A stretch of 8,133 nucleotides of DNA from Rhodobiaceae bacterium (lineage in GTDB: Bacteria; Pseudomonadota; Alphaproteobacteria; Parvibaculales; Parvibaculaceae), in NCBI GenBank assembly GCA_027352645.1, contig DAIEIL010000181.1, forward strand, positions 1 to 8,133, given 5' to 3'. The notes beneath the pieces were generated by a model. It was not told the DNA's origin. It saw nothing but the letters and a program-made list of their open reading frames with translations, and did not search any database. This document shows positions 1 through 6,207 of the stretch, one piece after another. Positions within the stretch are counted from its first letter, which is position 1, and every line of letters starts with the position of its first letter. Position numbers and translations under genes: made by a program.

Positions 1-332
1 ATCACGATGCGAAGAAGCGCGGTGACTTCCCGTTCGAAATTCAAAGCAAGATAGCTGTTGAGGACGGCGACCATGACATCCTCCAGATTCGAATGCTCCG
101 GCAGCGGAGGAAATTCGACCTCGCGATAGGCGTCCTTCACCACGGCTGCGAAGAGTTCTTCTTTTGAGGAAAAATGCTTGTAAAGCGTAGCCGTCGAGAC
201 GTCAGCCTCACGCGCGATTTCTGCTGCCGCTGCGCCCGTGTAGCCGTTTGCGAGAAAATGCTTGCGTCCCGCCTTCAGGATGGAAGCATGCTTATTTTCG
301 CTGACCGAGCGGCGGTATTCTTCGAGGCCCAA
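1..332 (-). CDS. TetR/AcrR-family transcriptional regulator (partial, C-terminus off the left edge)
   Basis: This is a DNA-binding repressor-type regulator. The visible part is the N-terminal DNA-binding domain and the start of the ligand/dimerisation domain, about 110 residues of a family that is usually 190-220. The helix-turn-helix is clear: residues 34-54 contain AAAAEIAREADVSTATLYKH followed by F, then SSKEELF, the typical TetR signature. No ATG lies in frame between the upstream in-frame stop (TAG near position 391) and the domain. The best start is a TTG at 330-332, with AAAGGGA about 10 bases upstream, giving MGLEEYRRSV. The low-identity C-terminal ligand domain is mostly missing, so the inducer and targets cannot be inferred. 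The gene faces left and is divergent from the diguanylate cyclase gene, so the shared 474-base region may be its own operator region. The family call is firm; the start codon is less certain. Confidence 0.88.
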   Translation of the reverse strand, partial: MGLEEYRRSVSENKHASILKAGRKHFLANGYTGAAAAEIAREADVSTATLYKHFSSKEELFAAVVKDAYREVEFPPLPEHSNLEDVMVAVLNSYLALNFEREVTALLRIV

Positions 333-342
333 TCTTGACCGG

Positions 343-349
343 TCCCTTT
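343..349 (-). promoter_or_regulatory. Ribosome binding site supporting a TTG start of the TetR gene
   Basis: On the minus strand this reads AAAGGGA, ten bases before the TTG at 330-332. It supports a TTG start, because the TetR reading frame has no ATG and is closed upstream by an in-frame TAG. The spacing is slightly long, so the assignment is moderate. Confidence 0.45.
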
Positions 350-448
350 CTGCCTCACGGCATGATTTCTCTCTGGAGTTGCAGTTCTACGCACGACCAT
401 TTGGACTGGTTCACATGGTAAAATAAAATCAGGATTATAAAATAAGGA

Positions 449-478
449 ATAGTACGAATACACGAAGGTGTGTTTCAA
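449..478 (-). promoter_or_regulatory. Candidate promoter of the TetR gene
   Basis: On the minus strand, TTGAAA (473-478) is followed after 18 bases by TACTAT (449-454), giving a fair sigma-70-like pair. A perfect TATAAT also lies slightly downstream at 434-439 but has no good -35 element at the right distance. The transcript would run about 110 bases before the TTG start. The assignment is from pattern matching only. Confidence 0.4.
457..474. promoter_or_regulatory. Imperfect palindrome inside the TetR promoter spacer, candidate autoregulatory operator
   Basis: The sequence reads AATACACGAAGGTGTGTT. The core ACAC-GAAG-GTGT (460-471) is a perfect inverted repeat, and the outer AA/TT pairs also match, with one mismatch between. 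It lies exactly between the proposed -35 and -10 elements of the TetR gene. TetR repressors commonly bind palindromes of this size over their own promoter, so it is a reasonable operator candidate. Function is inferred. Confidence 0.35.
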
Positions 479-558
479 AGTGAAAGCAAGATTTTCCGAA
501 GTGGCGACTCATCTGGAGGGCGGAGAATAAGGTATTTTCTCTAGGTCCGGGCCATTTG

Positions 559-577
559 TTAGGTTGGATATACCTAA
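559..577. repeat. Inverted repeat TTAGGT-N7-ACCTAA
   Basis: A perfect 6-bp inverted repeat with a 7-base AT-containing spacer, about 230 bases upstream of the diguanylate cyclase start. Size and symmetry suit a dimeric regulator's operator, but no factor can be assigned. Confidence 0.4.
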
Positions 578-580
578 TAA

Positions 581-595
581 GTCAGCGTTACTGAC
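581..595. repeat. Inverted repeat GTCAG-N5-CTGAC
   Basis: A perfect 5-bp inverted repeat with spacer CGTTA, starting only three bases after the inverted repeat at 559-577. The tight pairing of two dyads is the main reason to note it; alone it would be near chance expectation. Confidence 0.3.
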
Positions 596-806
596 GCGGC
601 GAGTTGCGCCCGGTACGGGCTTGTCAGGGGGGCGATGGCCGGTCGGACATCATCTCTGGCGGCGTCCAGTTGAAAACAATCCTGTCAGTGCGCCATCTCG
701 GTTCCTTTTTCTGAATGAGACGGAAACCTGTTGCTTCTCCGCATACGGACCGACAAAGCTCGTACGGGCGTGGCGCGAGCGCGGTAACGACGCTTGAGGA
801 AAATCA

Positions 807-2504
807 ATGGCTGACATTCACCCGGGCCTGCCGGACGACGTGCTCGTCGCGCAGCTTATCGAGGCCATTCCCACTCCGATCTACTACAAGGACGCAGAGG
901 GACGTTACATTGGATGCAACGCGGCGTTCGAGGCCTATAGCGGCCTAAGCCGAACCACCTTGCTGGGCAAGACGGCCTATGAGATTTGGCCCAAGGATCT
1001 TGCCGACACCTATCACGCTGCAGATCTGGACGTGCTGAAAAAGGCGGGGCCGCAGGTTCAGACTGGCGAGGTGGTCTACGCCGACGGTACCCGTCACCAG
1101 GTCATCGTCCACCGCGCCGCTTTTTTCCGGGAGGACGGCAGTCAGGGCGGGATTGTCGGTGTCGGGTGGGACATCACCGACAGGGTGCGTGCCGAGCGGG
1201 CATTGGAGGATCAGCTTCAATTTGCGGAGAAATTGATCGAGACAGTGCCGAGTCCGATTTTCGTCAAGGACCAGGACGGAATTTATCTGGCTTGCAATTC
1301 TGCCTTCGAGGAATTTTGCGGCCTGAAGCGCAAGGATGTGGTGGGCAAGAGCGTCTTCGAGGTCTGGCCGGCAAACCTCGCCCAGACCTATCGCTCCGCC
1401 GACGAAGCACTGATGAAGAAGGGCGGCGTCCAGGTCTATGAGGCGCTCATGCGCGCGGGCGATGGGACGGACCGCGATGTGATCTTCCACAAGGCGACCT
1501 TCAAAAAGGGCGACGGCAGCGCCGGCGGCATCATCGGCGTGTTCTGGGATGTTACCGCGCGAAAACGCGCGGAACAGGCGTTGCGCCATAGCGAAGAGCG
1601 CTTTCGGCGCATGGTGGAGAATGCGCCGTTTGGCGTTCTCCTGACCGATGAGAATGATGCCATCAGCTTCACCAACCGGCGATTTGAGGAATTGCTCCAT
1701 TATCCGCCGGAGCGAATGGAGACGCTCAATGGCTGGTCAGCACTCGTCTTCCCCGATGAGAAATACCGGGCGGAGGTCATGGGGCAGCATGCCAGGGACA
1801 TCTACCTTATGCGTTCCGGCGAAATTGAGGCCTCACCCGTGCGGGAGGTACAGGTCTCATGCGGCGACGGCATCGTGCGGGACATGGAGGTTGTGATCAC
1901 CGTTGAGGATAACCTCGCATACTGGGTGTTCAACGATGTGACGGTGCGGAATCGCGCCGAGCAGGCGCTGCGCGACGTGCTTCAGGCCGAGGCCCTGCAC
2001 GATCCGCTGACGTCGCTTTACAACCGGCGCTATCTGGACCAGGCGATGGAGCGAGAGTTCACGCGCGCCGCTCACGCCGGCAAGACCGTATCGGTGGTGA
2101 TGACGGATATCGACCACTTCAAGAAGGTCAATGATACCTTCGGGCACGATTGCGGCGACAAGGTTCTGCAAGCCATCGCCCGGATCCTGAATACGCATAT
2201 TCGCAAGGGAGACACGGCCTGCCGCTATGGCGGCGAGGAGTTCACGCTTCTGCTGCCCGACGCTCCGATGGAGAGTGCGGTGGAGCGGGCCGAGCGGCTG
2301 GGGGAGTTGATCCGGGATTTGTCCGTGTCCTGCGACGGAATGAATATCGGGCGAGTGACCATGTCGTTCGGCGTGGCGACCTATCCGGCACATGGAGACA
2401 CGCCGGAAAAGGTTCTCAAGGCGGCCGACGAGGCATTGCAGAGAGCCAAGAGCGAAGGGCGAGACCGTGTCGCCCGCGCCTACGAGTTTCGGCCCGCGCC
2501 CTGA
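807..2504 (+). CDS. Diguanylate cyclase with three PAS sensor domains (PAS-PAS-PAS-GGDEF)
   Basis: A 565-residue protein predicted to make cyclic di-GMP from two GTP in the cytoplasm; no signal peptide or membrane segment is seen. Three PAS domains occupy roughly residues 13-135, 139-259 and 262-390, each of the first two ending in the usual W-D-(I/V)-T segment. A GGDEF domain covers about 393-560, starting with LHDPLTSLYNRRYLD. The catalytic motif is GGEEF at 475-479, and an RxxD inhibitory site (RKGD, 466-469) lies five residues before it, so both activity and product feedback inhibition are expected. There is no EAL or HD-GYP domain. The first two PAS domains are close copies of each other. 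The ATG at 807 has GAGGA six bases upstream. It stands alone and converges on the MocR gene four bases after its stop. The PAS ligand or signal is unknown. Confidence 0.95.
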   Translation: MADIHPGLPDDVLVAQLIEAIPTPIYYKDAEGRYIGCNAAFEAYSGLSRTTLLGKTAYEIWPKDLADTYHAADLDVLKKAGPQVQTGEVVYADGTRHQVIVHRAAFFREDGSQGGIVGVGWDITDRVRAERALEDQLQFAEKLIETVPSPIFVKDQDGIYLACNSAFEEFCGLKRKDVVGKSVFEVWPANLAQTYRSADEALMKKGGVQVYEALMRAGDGTDRDVIFHKATFKKGDGSAGGIIGVFWDVTARKRAEQALRHSEERFRRMVENAPFGVLLTDENDAISFTNRRFEELLHYPPERMETLNGWSALVFPDEKYRAEVMGQHARDIYLMRSGEIEASPVREVQVSCGDGIVRDMEVVITVEDNLAYWVFNDVTVRNRAEQALRDVLQAEALHDPLTSLYNRRYLDQAMEREFTRAAHAGKTVSVVMTDIDHFKKVNDTFGHDCGDKVLQAIARILNTHIRKGDTACRYGGEEFTLLLPDAPMESAVERAERLGELIRDLSVSCDGMNIGRVTMSFGVATYPAHGDTPEKVLKAADEALQRAKSEGRDRVARAYEFRPAP

Positions 2505-2517
2505 CGGATCAGGGCGC
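2496..2517. terminator. Perfect 9-bp hairpin containing both convergent stop codons
   Basis: GCGCCCTGA (2496-2504), a CGGA loop and TCAGGGCGC (2509-2517) form a perfect inverted repeat. The left arm ends with the TGA stop of the diguanylate cyclase, and the right arm begins with the complement of the TGA stop of the MocR gene. Read from the minus strand, the loop is TCCG, a UNCG-type tetraloop. No T tract follows on either strand, so it may be a bidirectional transcript-end stabiliser rather than a strict intrinsic terminator. Confidence 0.5.
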
Positions 2518-4008
2518 CGTGTCGGCGAGTGCGGTGGCGAGCCGTTTTGCCGAGCGGGCGATCTGCGCTTCCGGGATGCCGGCGAAGCCCATATGCAGGC
2601 CGCTGAGACGGGGCAGGCCGATATAATAGGGGGCAAGCGGAGCAACCTGAATATCGGCCGTGGCGGCGATGGCGGATACCCGGCGATCGTCCAGCCCGTT
2701 TTTCAGACAGGCGACGAGTTGCATCCCGCCTTCGCAGGGGGTGAGGTGCAAAAACGCGCCGAGCTCGCGCGTCGCCGCGTCGATGAGCGCAGCGCGGCGA
2801 GCGGCATAGATGGTGCGCATGCGGCGGACATGCGTTCCGAAATGTCCCTCGCCTATGAACTCCGCGAGTGCGGCCTGAACGATCGGCGCCGGTATATGGC
2901 CCGTCAGGCGGATGGCGGCGCGGAAGGCATCCACCAGCGCCTCCGGCACGATGAGATAGCCGACCTTGAGCCCGGGAAAGAGCGTCTTCGAGAAAGTGCC
3001 CATGTAGAGGACGCGGGTGGCGCGATCGAGGCCCTGTAGCGAGGCGAGGGGCCGTCCGCTGTAGCGATATTCGGAATCGTAATCGTCCTCGACGATCCAG
3101 GCGTCGGCGCGGCGCGCGAAGTCGAGCAGCGTCAGCCGACGCGCCAGAGAAAGCGTGACGCCGAGCGGATATTGATGCGATGGCGTGACATAGATGAGCC
3201 GGGGCGCAGGCTCGAGCGCGATGCCGGCGGCGACATCGAGCCCTTCGTCATCGACGGGCACCGGCACCAGCCGCGCGCCGGCGCCGACCAGCGCGGCCCG
3301 CGCACCGAGATAGCCGGGCTCCTCCATCCAGGCGGCCTCGCCCGGATCGACGAGCATGCGCGCGGCGAGATCCAATGCCGCCTGAGCGCCCGTTGTCACG
3401 ATCACCTGATCGGGCGTGCAGACGACGCCGCGCGCCGCGCCCGCATGAGCGGCGATGGCTCGGCGCAGGGGCGCGAAGCCAGCGCCTGTCTCGTAGCCGA
3501 AGAGGCCGTTGCGCGGGTCGCGCGCGCGCCGCGCAAGGAGCCGGCTCCACAGCGCCGCCGGAAACTGGTCCACCGCAGGTAGTCCGTGCTGGAAGGCGCG
3601 GGCTTGTCCGCGCTCGTAGCCGATGCCCGGACGCCTGATAGCGGCCACGGCTTCGCCGCGCCGGGACAGGCGAACGGGGCTCCCGGCATCTTTCGGCTCC
3701 GGCCCCTGCGTTGTTGTGTTGCCGACTTCGAGCAATTTGTCGGGCAGGGAGGCGGCAATCCGCGTTCCCGCGCCAATCTGGCCTTCGAGATAGCCCTCCG
3801 CCGCGAGTTGCTCATAGGCGGCGAGGATCGTGTTGCGGCCGACGCCGAGATCGTTGGCGAGGCGGCGCGAGGAGGGGAGCCGTGCGCCCGCTGCAAGGCG
3901 GCCCTCAAGGATCGCGCTGCGTAGCGCGTCATAGAGCTGACGGTAAAGCGGCGTCCCGGCTTGCGGGTCGAGCGCCAGCAGATCGAGGGAGAGCGGAGTG
4001 CGCAGCAT
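2509..4008 (-). CDS. MocR/PdxR-type regulator: GntR winged helix fused to a fold-type I aminotransferase domain
   Basis: A 499-residue transcription factor, the usual size for MocR regulators. Residues about 15-85 form a GntR-type winged helix-turn-helix (PLYRQLYDALRSAIL, then LPSSRRLANDLGVGRNTI and YLEGQIGAGTRIA). Residues about 120-490 form an aspartate-aminotransferase-like domain that binds pyridoxal phosphate as effector. The expected Schiff-base lysine is K341 in GTFSKTLFPGLKVGYL, and the VEDDYDSEYRY segment is typical of the family. MocR proteins usually sense PLP or an amino acid and control an adjacent divergent gene. Here that gene is a pyridoxamine-phosphate-oxidase-fold protein, and direct repeats lie between the two. 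The ATG at 4008 has only a weak ribosome binding site. The specific subgroup (PdxR, GabR, TauR or other) cannot be decided, so no symbol is given. A catalytic aminotransferase is unlikely because of the fused DNA-binding domain. Confidence 0.95.
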   Translation of the reverse strand: MLRTPLSLDLLALDPQAGTPLYRQLYDALRSAILEGRLAAGARLPSSRRLANDLGVGRNTILAAYEQLAAEGYLEGQIGAGTRIAASLPDKLLEVGNTTTQGPEPKDAGSPVRLSRRGEAVAAIRRPGIGYERGQARAFQHGLPAVDQFPAALWSRLLARRARDPRNGLFGYETGAGFAPLRRAIAAHAGAARGVVCTPDQVIVTTGAQAALDLAARMLVDPGEAAWMEEPGYLGARAALVGAGARLVPVPVDDEGLDVAAGIALEPAPRLIYVTPSHQYPLGVTLSLARRLTLLDFARRADAWIVEDDYDSEYRYSGRPLASLQGLDRATRVLYMGTFSKTLFPGLKVGYLIVPEALVDAFRAAIRLTGHIPAPIVQAALAEFIGEGHFGTHVRRMRTIYAARRAALIDAATRELGAFLHLTPCEGGMQLVACLKNGLDDRRVSAIAATADIQVAPLAPYYIGLPRLSGLHMGFAGIPEAQIARSAKRLATALADTAP

Positions 4009-4028
4009 GGTTCTGGCTCAGCCTTGTT

Positions 4029-4058
4029 ATGGACCCATCATATTGTTGGAAATGGACC
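4029..4058. promoter_or_regulatory. Two ATGGACC direct repeats, candidate MocR binding site
   Basis: ATGGACC occurs at 4029-4035 and 4052-4058, with starts 23 bases apart, about two helical turns. A related GGGCC half-site lies at 4067-4071. Several characterised MocR regulators (GabR, TauR) bind direct repeats, because the winged-helix domains are tethered to a head-to-tail dimer. The position between a MocR gene and its divergent neighbour, overlapping the proposed mocR promoter, strongly suits an operator. The assignment is an inference. Confidence 0.55.
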
Positions 4059-4065
4059 TTTTCAT
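4037..4065 (-). promoter_or_regulatory. Candidate promoter of the MocR gene
   Basis: On the minus strand, ATGAAA (4060-4065) and TATGAT (4037-4042) are separated by 17 bases, matching four and five of six sigma-70 consensus positions. Transcription would start about 20 bases before the ATG at 4008. One ATGGACC repeat lies in the spacer and the other around the transcription start, which suggests autoregulation. Confidence 0.5.
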
Positions 4066-4120
4066 AGGGCCAATTTCTGGCAGTGTCCGCCTGGAGCCGA
4101 GGCAGAGGCTTGACGTCCAG

Positions 4121-4136
4121 AAGGATATGACCCGTG
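4121..4136 (+). promoter_or_regulatory. Ribosome binding site and GTG start of the flavoprotein gene
   Basis: AAGGAT at 4121-4126 lies seven bases before GTG at 4134-4136. It fixes the start on GTG, because the in-between ATG (4127-4129) is out of frame and its reading frame ends at 4198. Confidence 0.6.
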
Positions 4137-4748
4137 AGCGACTATCAGACATCCCCAGTGCATCGCGTCCGTCAGGTTGCGCGGCGCGCTCATTATGACC
4201 GCGACACCGTCCACGCCATCCTCGATGAGGGCCTTGTCGCCCATGTCGGATTCATGGGTGCGGGCGGGCCCGTTTCCCTGCCCATGTTCTATGTGCGCGA
4301 CGGCGAGAGCGTGCTGGTGCATGGCTCGCGCACCAGCCGCTTCATGAAGACCCTGGCGGAGGGCGCGCCGCTTTGCCTGACGGTGACGCTGATCGACGGA
4401 CTGGTCATGGCGCGCTCTGCCTTCCATCACTCGATGAATTTCCGCTCGGTCATGGCGCATGGAAGTGCAGCACCGGTGCCTTCGGAGGAAAAGCCGCGCG
4501 CGCTCGACCTTTTTACCGAGCGCGTCGAGGCCGGACGCTCCAGAGTGGCCCGGGCGGCGAACGCCATAGAGCTCAAGGCGACCGAAATCCTGTGCCTGCC
4601 GCTCATCGAGGTGGCGGCCAAGGTGAGGCAGGGCGGGCCCAATGACGATGCCGAAGATATGGGCCTGCCGGTCTGGGCGGGCGTTGTTCCGGTGACGCAG
4701 GTCCTGGGTGTCCCGGTGGAATGGCCGGCCGGGAAGGTCGAAGCCTGA
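4134..4748 (+). CDS. Pyridoxamine 5'-phosphate oxidase-fold (NimA-like) flavin-binding protein
   Basis: A 204-residue cytoplasmic protein of the split-barrel FMN-binding fold, of the subgroup often called NimA-like or Pyridox_ox_2. Recognisable parts are the N-terminal RRAHYDRDTVHAILDEG segment, VSLPMFYVRDGESVLVHGS, SRFMKTLAEGAPLCLTVTLI and HHSMNFRSVMAHG. Members bind FMN or a related flavin; reactions differ and include nitro reduction and oxidation of B6 forms. The exact substrate is not evident. The start is GTG at 4134 with AAGGAT seven bases upstream. The ATG at 4127 leads into another frame and is rejected. Its divergent MocR partner suggests regulation by PLP or an amino acid and a role in B6 or amine metabolism. 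It is shorter in type and different in sequence from housekeeping PdxH, which normally carries an RRPSPSxxxE-like C-terminus, absent here. Confidence 0.88.
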   Translation: MSDYQTSPVHRVRQVARRAHYDRDTVHAILDEGLVAHVGFMGAGGPVSLPMFYVRDGESVLVHGSRTSRFMKTLAEGAPLCLTVTLIDGLVMARSAFHHSMNFRSVMAHGSAAPVPSEEKPRALDLFTERVEAGRSRVARAANAIELKATEILCLPLIEVAAKVRQGGPNDDAEDMGLPVWAGVVPVTQVLGVPVEWPAGKVEA

Positions 4749-4790
4749 AAAACCGGCACTTTTCGCAGCGATCCCCTGTTGCACCGCAAG

Positions 4791-4847
4791 AAAAGCGGGC
4801 TTAGGTTTGCGCCGCTTTTCCGGGCAATCCCGGGCAAGCGTTTTTTG
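4791..4847 (+). terminator. Inverted repeat and T tract between the flavoprotein and aminotransferase genes, possible weak terminator
   Basis: GAAAAGCGG (4791-4799) and CCGCTTTTC (4813-4821) are a perfect 9-bp inverted repeat with a 13-base loop. Then come two near-identical 10-base units, CCGGGCAATC and CCGGGCAAGC (4821-4840), the first of which also forms CCGGG-CAAT-CCCGG, and a run of six T at 4842-4847. Either hairpin could end the flavoprotein transcript, though neither is a textbook case. The 151-base gap (4749-4899) therefore probably separates two transcription units, but no clear promoter for the aminotransferase was found. Confidence 0.35.
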
Positions 4848-4899
4848 TCGCGCGCGAGGGCCGAAGCCGCTGCCCGCGCCTCTTCCCGGAGTGACGAAC

Positions 4900-6102
4900 A
4901 TGGCCTTCCTTTCGGACTCGCTGAAGCGCATCAAGCCGTCGGCAACCATTGCCGCGACCCAGAAAGCGCGCGATCTGAAAGCAGCCGGTGTCGACGTGAT
5001 CGGACTCGGCGCGGGCGAGCCTGATTTCGACACGCCGGAAAACATCAAGGAAGCTGCGATTGACGCCATTCGCCGTGGCGAGACGAAGTACACCGACGTC
5101 GGCGGCATCCCGGAACTGAAGAAGGCCGTCGCCGCGAAGTTCAAGCGCGAGAACGGGCTCGACTACACGCCCGCTCAGTGCTTCGTCGCGCCCGGCGGCA
5201 AGCCCATCATCTTCAACGCGATGGCGGCGACGCTGAACCCCGGCGATGAGGTCGTCATCCCGGCGCCTTACTGGGTGTCCTATCCCGACATCGTGTCGCT
5301 GCTTGGCGGCACGCCCGTATTCGCGCGGGCGGGCATGGAGACCAATTTCAAGCTCCAGCCGGAAGATCTTGAAAAGGCGATCACGCCGAAGACGAAGTGG
5401 TTCATTTTCAACTCGCCGTCGAACCCGACGGGCGCGGCCTATACGTGGGACGAGCTGAAGCAGCTCACCGACGTTCTGGTGAAGTATCCGCATGTCTGGA
5501 TCCTGTCCGACGACATGTATGAGCATCTCTCCTATGACGGCTTCAAATTCGCGACGCCGGCGCAGGTGGAGCCGAAGCTCTATGACCGCACGCTGACCAT
5601 GAACGGCGTCTCCAAGGCCTATGCGATGACGGGCTGGCGTATCGGCTATTGCGCCGGTCCGCTCGAGCTCATCAAGGCGATGACGACGATCCAGAGCCAG
5701 TCGACCTCGAACCCGACGTCGATCAGCCAGTGGGCCGCCGTCGAGGCATTGAACGGGACGCAGGATTTCATCCCGGAGCGCGCCGAGAGCTTCAAGGCGC
5801 GGCGCGACCTCGTCGTCTCGATGCTCAATCAGGCGAAGGGCCTCAAGTGCCCGACGCCGGAAGGTGCCTTCTATGTCTATCCGTCCTGCGAGGGATGCAT
5901 CGGCAAGACGACGCCCAAGGGCAAGGTCATCGGCAACGATCAGGACTTCGTCGAGGCACTGCTGGAAGAAGAGGGCGTCGCCGTCGTGCATGGCGAAGCC
6001 TTCGGCCTCTCGCCCTTCTTCCGCATCTCCTACGCGACTTCGACGGAAGCGCTGACCGCAGCCTGCGAGCGCATCCAGCGTTTCTGCGCCTCGCTCCGGT
6101 AG
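4900..6102 (+). CDS. aatA: Aspartate aminotransferase, class I (type I-gamma)
   Basis: A 400-residue PLP enzyme that interconverts aspartate and 2-oxoglutarate with oxaloacetate and glutamate; related rhizobial enzymes also accept prephenate or aromatic amino acids. It starts MAFLSDSLKRIKPSATIAATQKARDL, has IGLGAGEPDFDTPENI for substrate binding, SNPTG at 174-178, the D-DDMYEHL region for the PLP ring, and the Schiff-base lysine K239 in NGVSKAYAMTGWRIGYCAG. Length equals the normal 400. The frame is open upstream to 4708, but the ATG at 4900 is chosen because GGAG lies eight bases before it and the N-terminus then matches the family exactly. A strong terminator follows 26 bases after the stop, so it is probably a single-gene unit. 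The exact amino donor range cannot be read from sequence. Confidence 0.95.
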   Translation: MAFLSDSLKRIKPSATIAATQKARDLKAAGVDVIGLGAGEPDFDTPENIKEAAIDAIRRGETKYTDVGGIPELKKAVAAKFKRENGLDYTPAQCFVAPGGKPIIFNAMAATLNPGDEVVIPAPYWVSYPDIVSLLGGTPVFARAGMETNFKLQPEDLEKAITPKTKWFIFNSPSNPTGAAYTWDELKQLTDVLVKYPHVWILSDDMYEHLSYDGFKFATPAQVEPKLYDRTLTMNGVSKAYAMTGWRIGYCAGPLELIKAMTTIQSQSTSNPTSISQWAAVEALNGTQDFIPERAESFKARRDLVVSMLNQAKGLKCPTPEGAFYVYPSCEGCIGKTTPKGKVIGNDQDFVEALLEEEGVAVVHGEAFGLSPFFRISYATSTEALTAACERIQRFCASLR

Positions 6103-6128
6103 GACGCGCGTCGATCGAAACGAAACAG

Positions 6129-6163
6129 AAAAGGGCGATCCGGATTATCGGGTCGCCCTTTTT
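6129..6163 (+). terminator. Rho-independent terminator after the aspartate aminotransferase gene
   Basis: AAAAGGGCGA (6129-6138) pairs with TCGCCCTTTT (6153-6162). The stem continues inward through one G-T wobble and CCG/CGG to a 6-base loop (6143-6148), giving about 14 bp, and it ends in TTTTT. It is the clearest intrinsic terminator in the window, and the A-rich left flank may let it work in both directions. Confidence 0.88.
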
Positions 6164-6190
6164 CTTCGCCCTGCTGCGACACTTTTGATC

Positions 6191-6207
6191 ATTGGAATTA
6201 TTCTAGA
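6191..6207. promoter_or_regulatory. Irr-box (ICE)-like palindrome upstream of dps
   Basis: ATTGGAATTATTCTAGA matches 15 of 17 positions of the iron control element as I remember it (TTTRGAAYNRTTCYAAA), the site bound by the haem-responsive Fur-family regulator Irr in alphaproteobacteria. The GAA-TTA-TTC style core is a true dyad centred on 6199. It lies 62 bases before the dps ATG, a sensible place for control of an iron-storage gene. The match is by eye. Confidence 0.45.

Larger units (their letters stand above)
333..806. other. Intergenic region between the divergent TetR and diguanylate cyclase genes
   Basis: A 474-base stretch with no convincing gene. The part around 411-460 is markedly AT-rich compared with the rest of the window, as expected for promoter DNA. 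It holds a candidate minus-strand promoter (449-478) overlapping an imperfect palindrome (457-474), and a row of three inverted repeats at 559-577, 581-595 and 608-620. Short open frames here (for example 564-797 and 275-478) lack good ribosome binding sites and recognisable protein features, so I do not call them. I could not place a convincing plus-strand promoter for the diguanylate cyclase gene. Confidence 0.7.

Noticed and set aside
275..478. A 67-residue minus-strand open frame overlapping the TetR start region
   Set aside because: It runs out of frame with the TetR domain and covers the promoter region; its residues match no family, while the TetR frame is unmistakable.
600..660. Possible c-di-GMP riboswitch in the leader of the diguanylate cyclase
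   Set aside because: I saw small hairpins but no arrangement resembling a GEMM-type aptamer; a covariance-model search would settle it.
650..680. Possible sigma-54 promoter (TGGC near 657, TTG near 670)
   Set aside because: The invariant GC twelve bases after GG is missing.
564..948. Short plus-strand open frames (77 residues each) upstream of and overlapping the diguanylate cyclase start
   Set aside because: No ribosome binding site, no recognisable motif, low-complexity arginine-rich composition typical of shadow frames.
1857..2645. Long minus-strand frame antisense to the GGDEF domain, and similar frames at 945-1700 and 4801-5991
   Set aside because: These are antisense shadows of strong coding sequences in GC-rich DNA; the composition is rich in R, H and P and shows no domain.
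4708..4899. N-terminal extension of the aspartate aminotransferase from 4708
   Set aside because: It overlaps the end of the flavoprotein gene and the terminator-like repeats; the ATG at 4900 gives the standard 400-residue enzyme.
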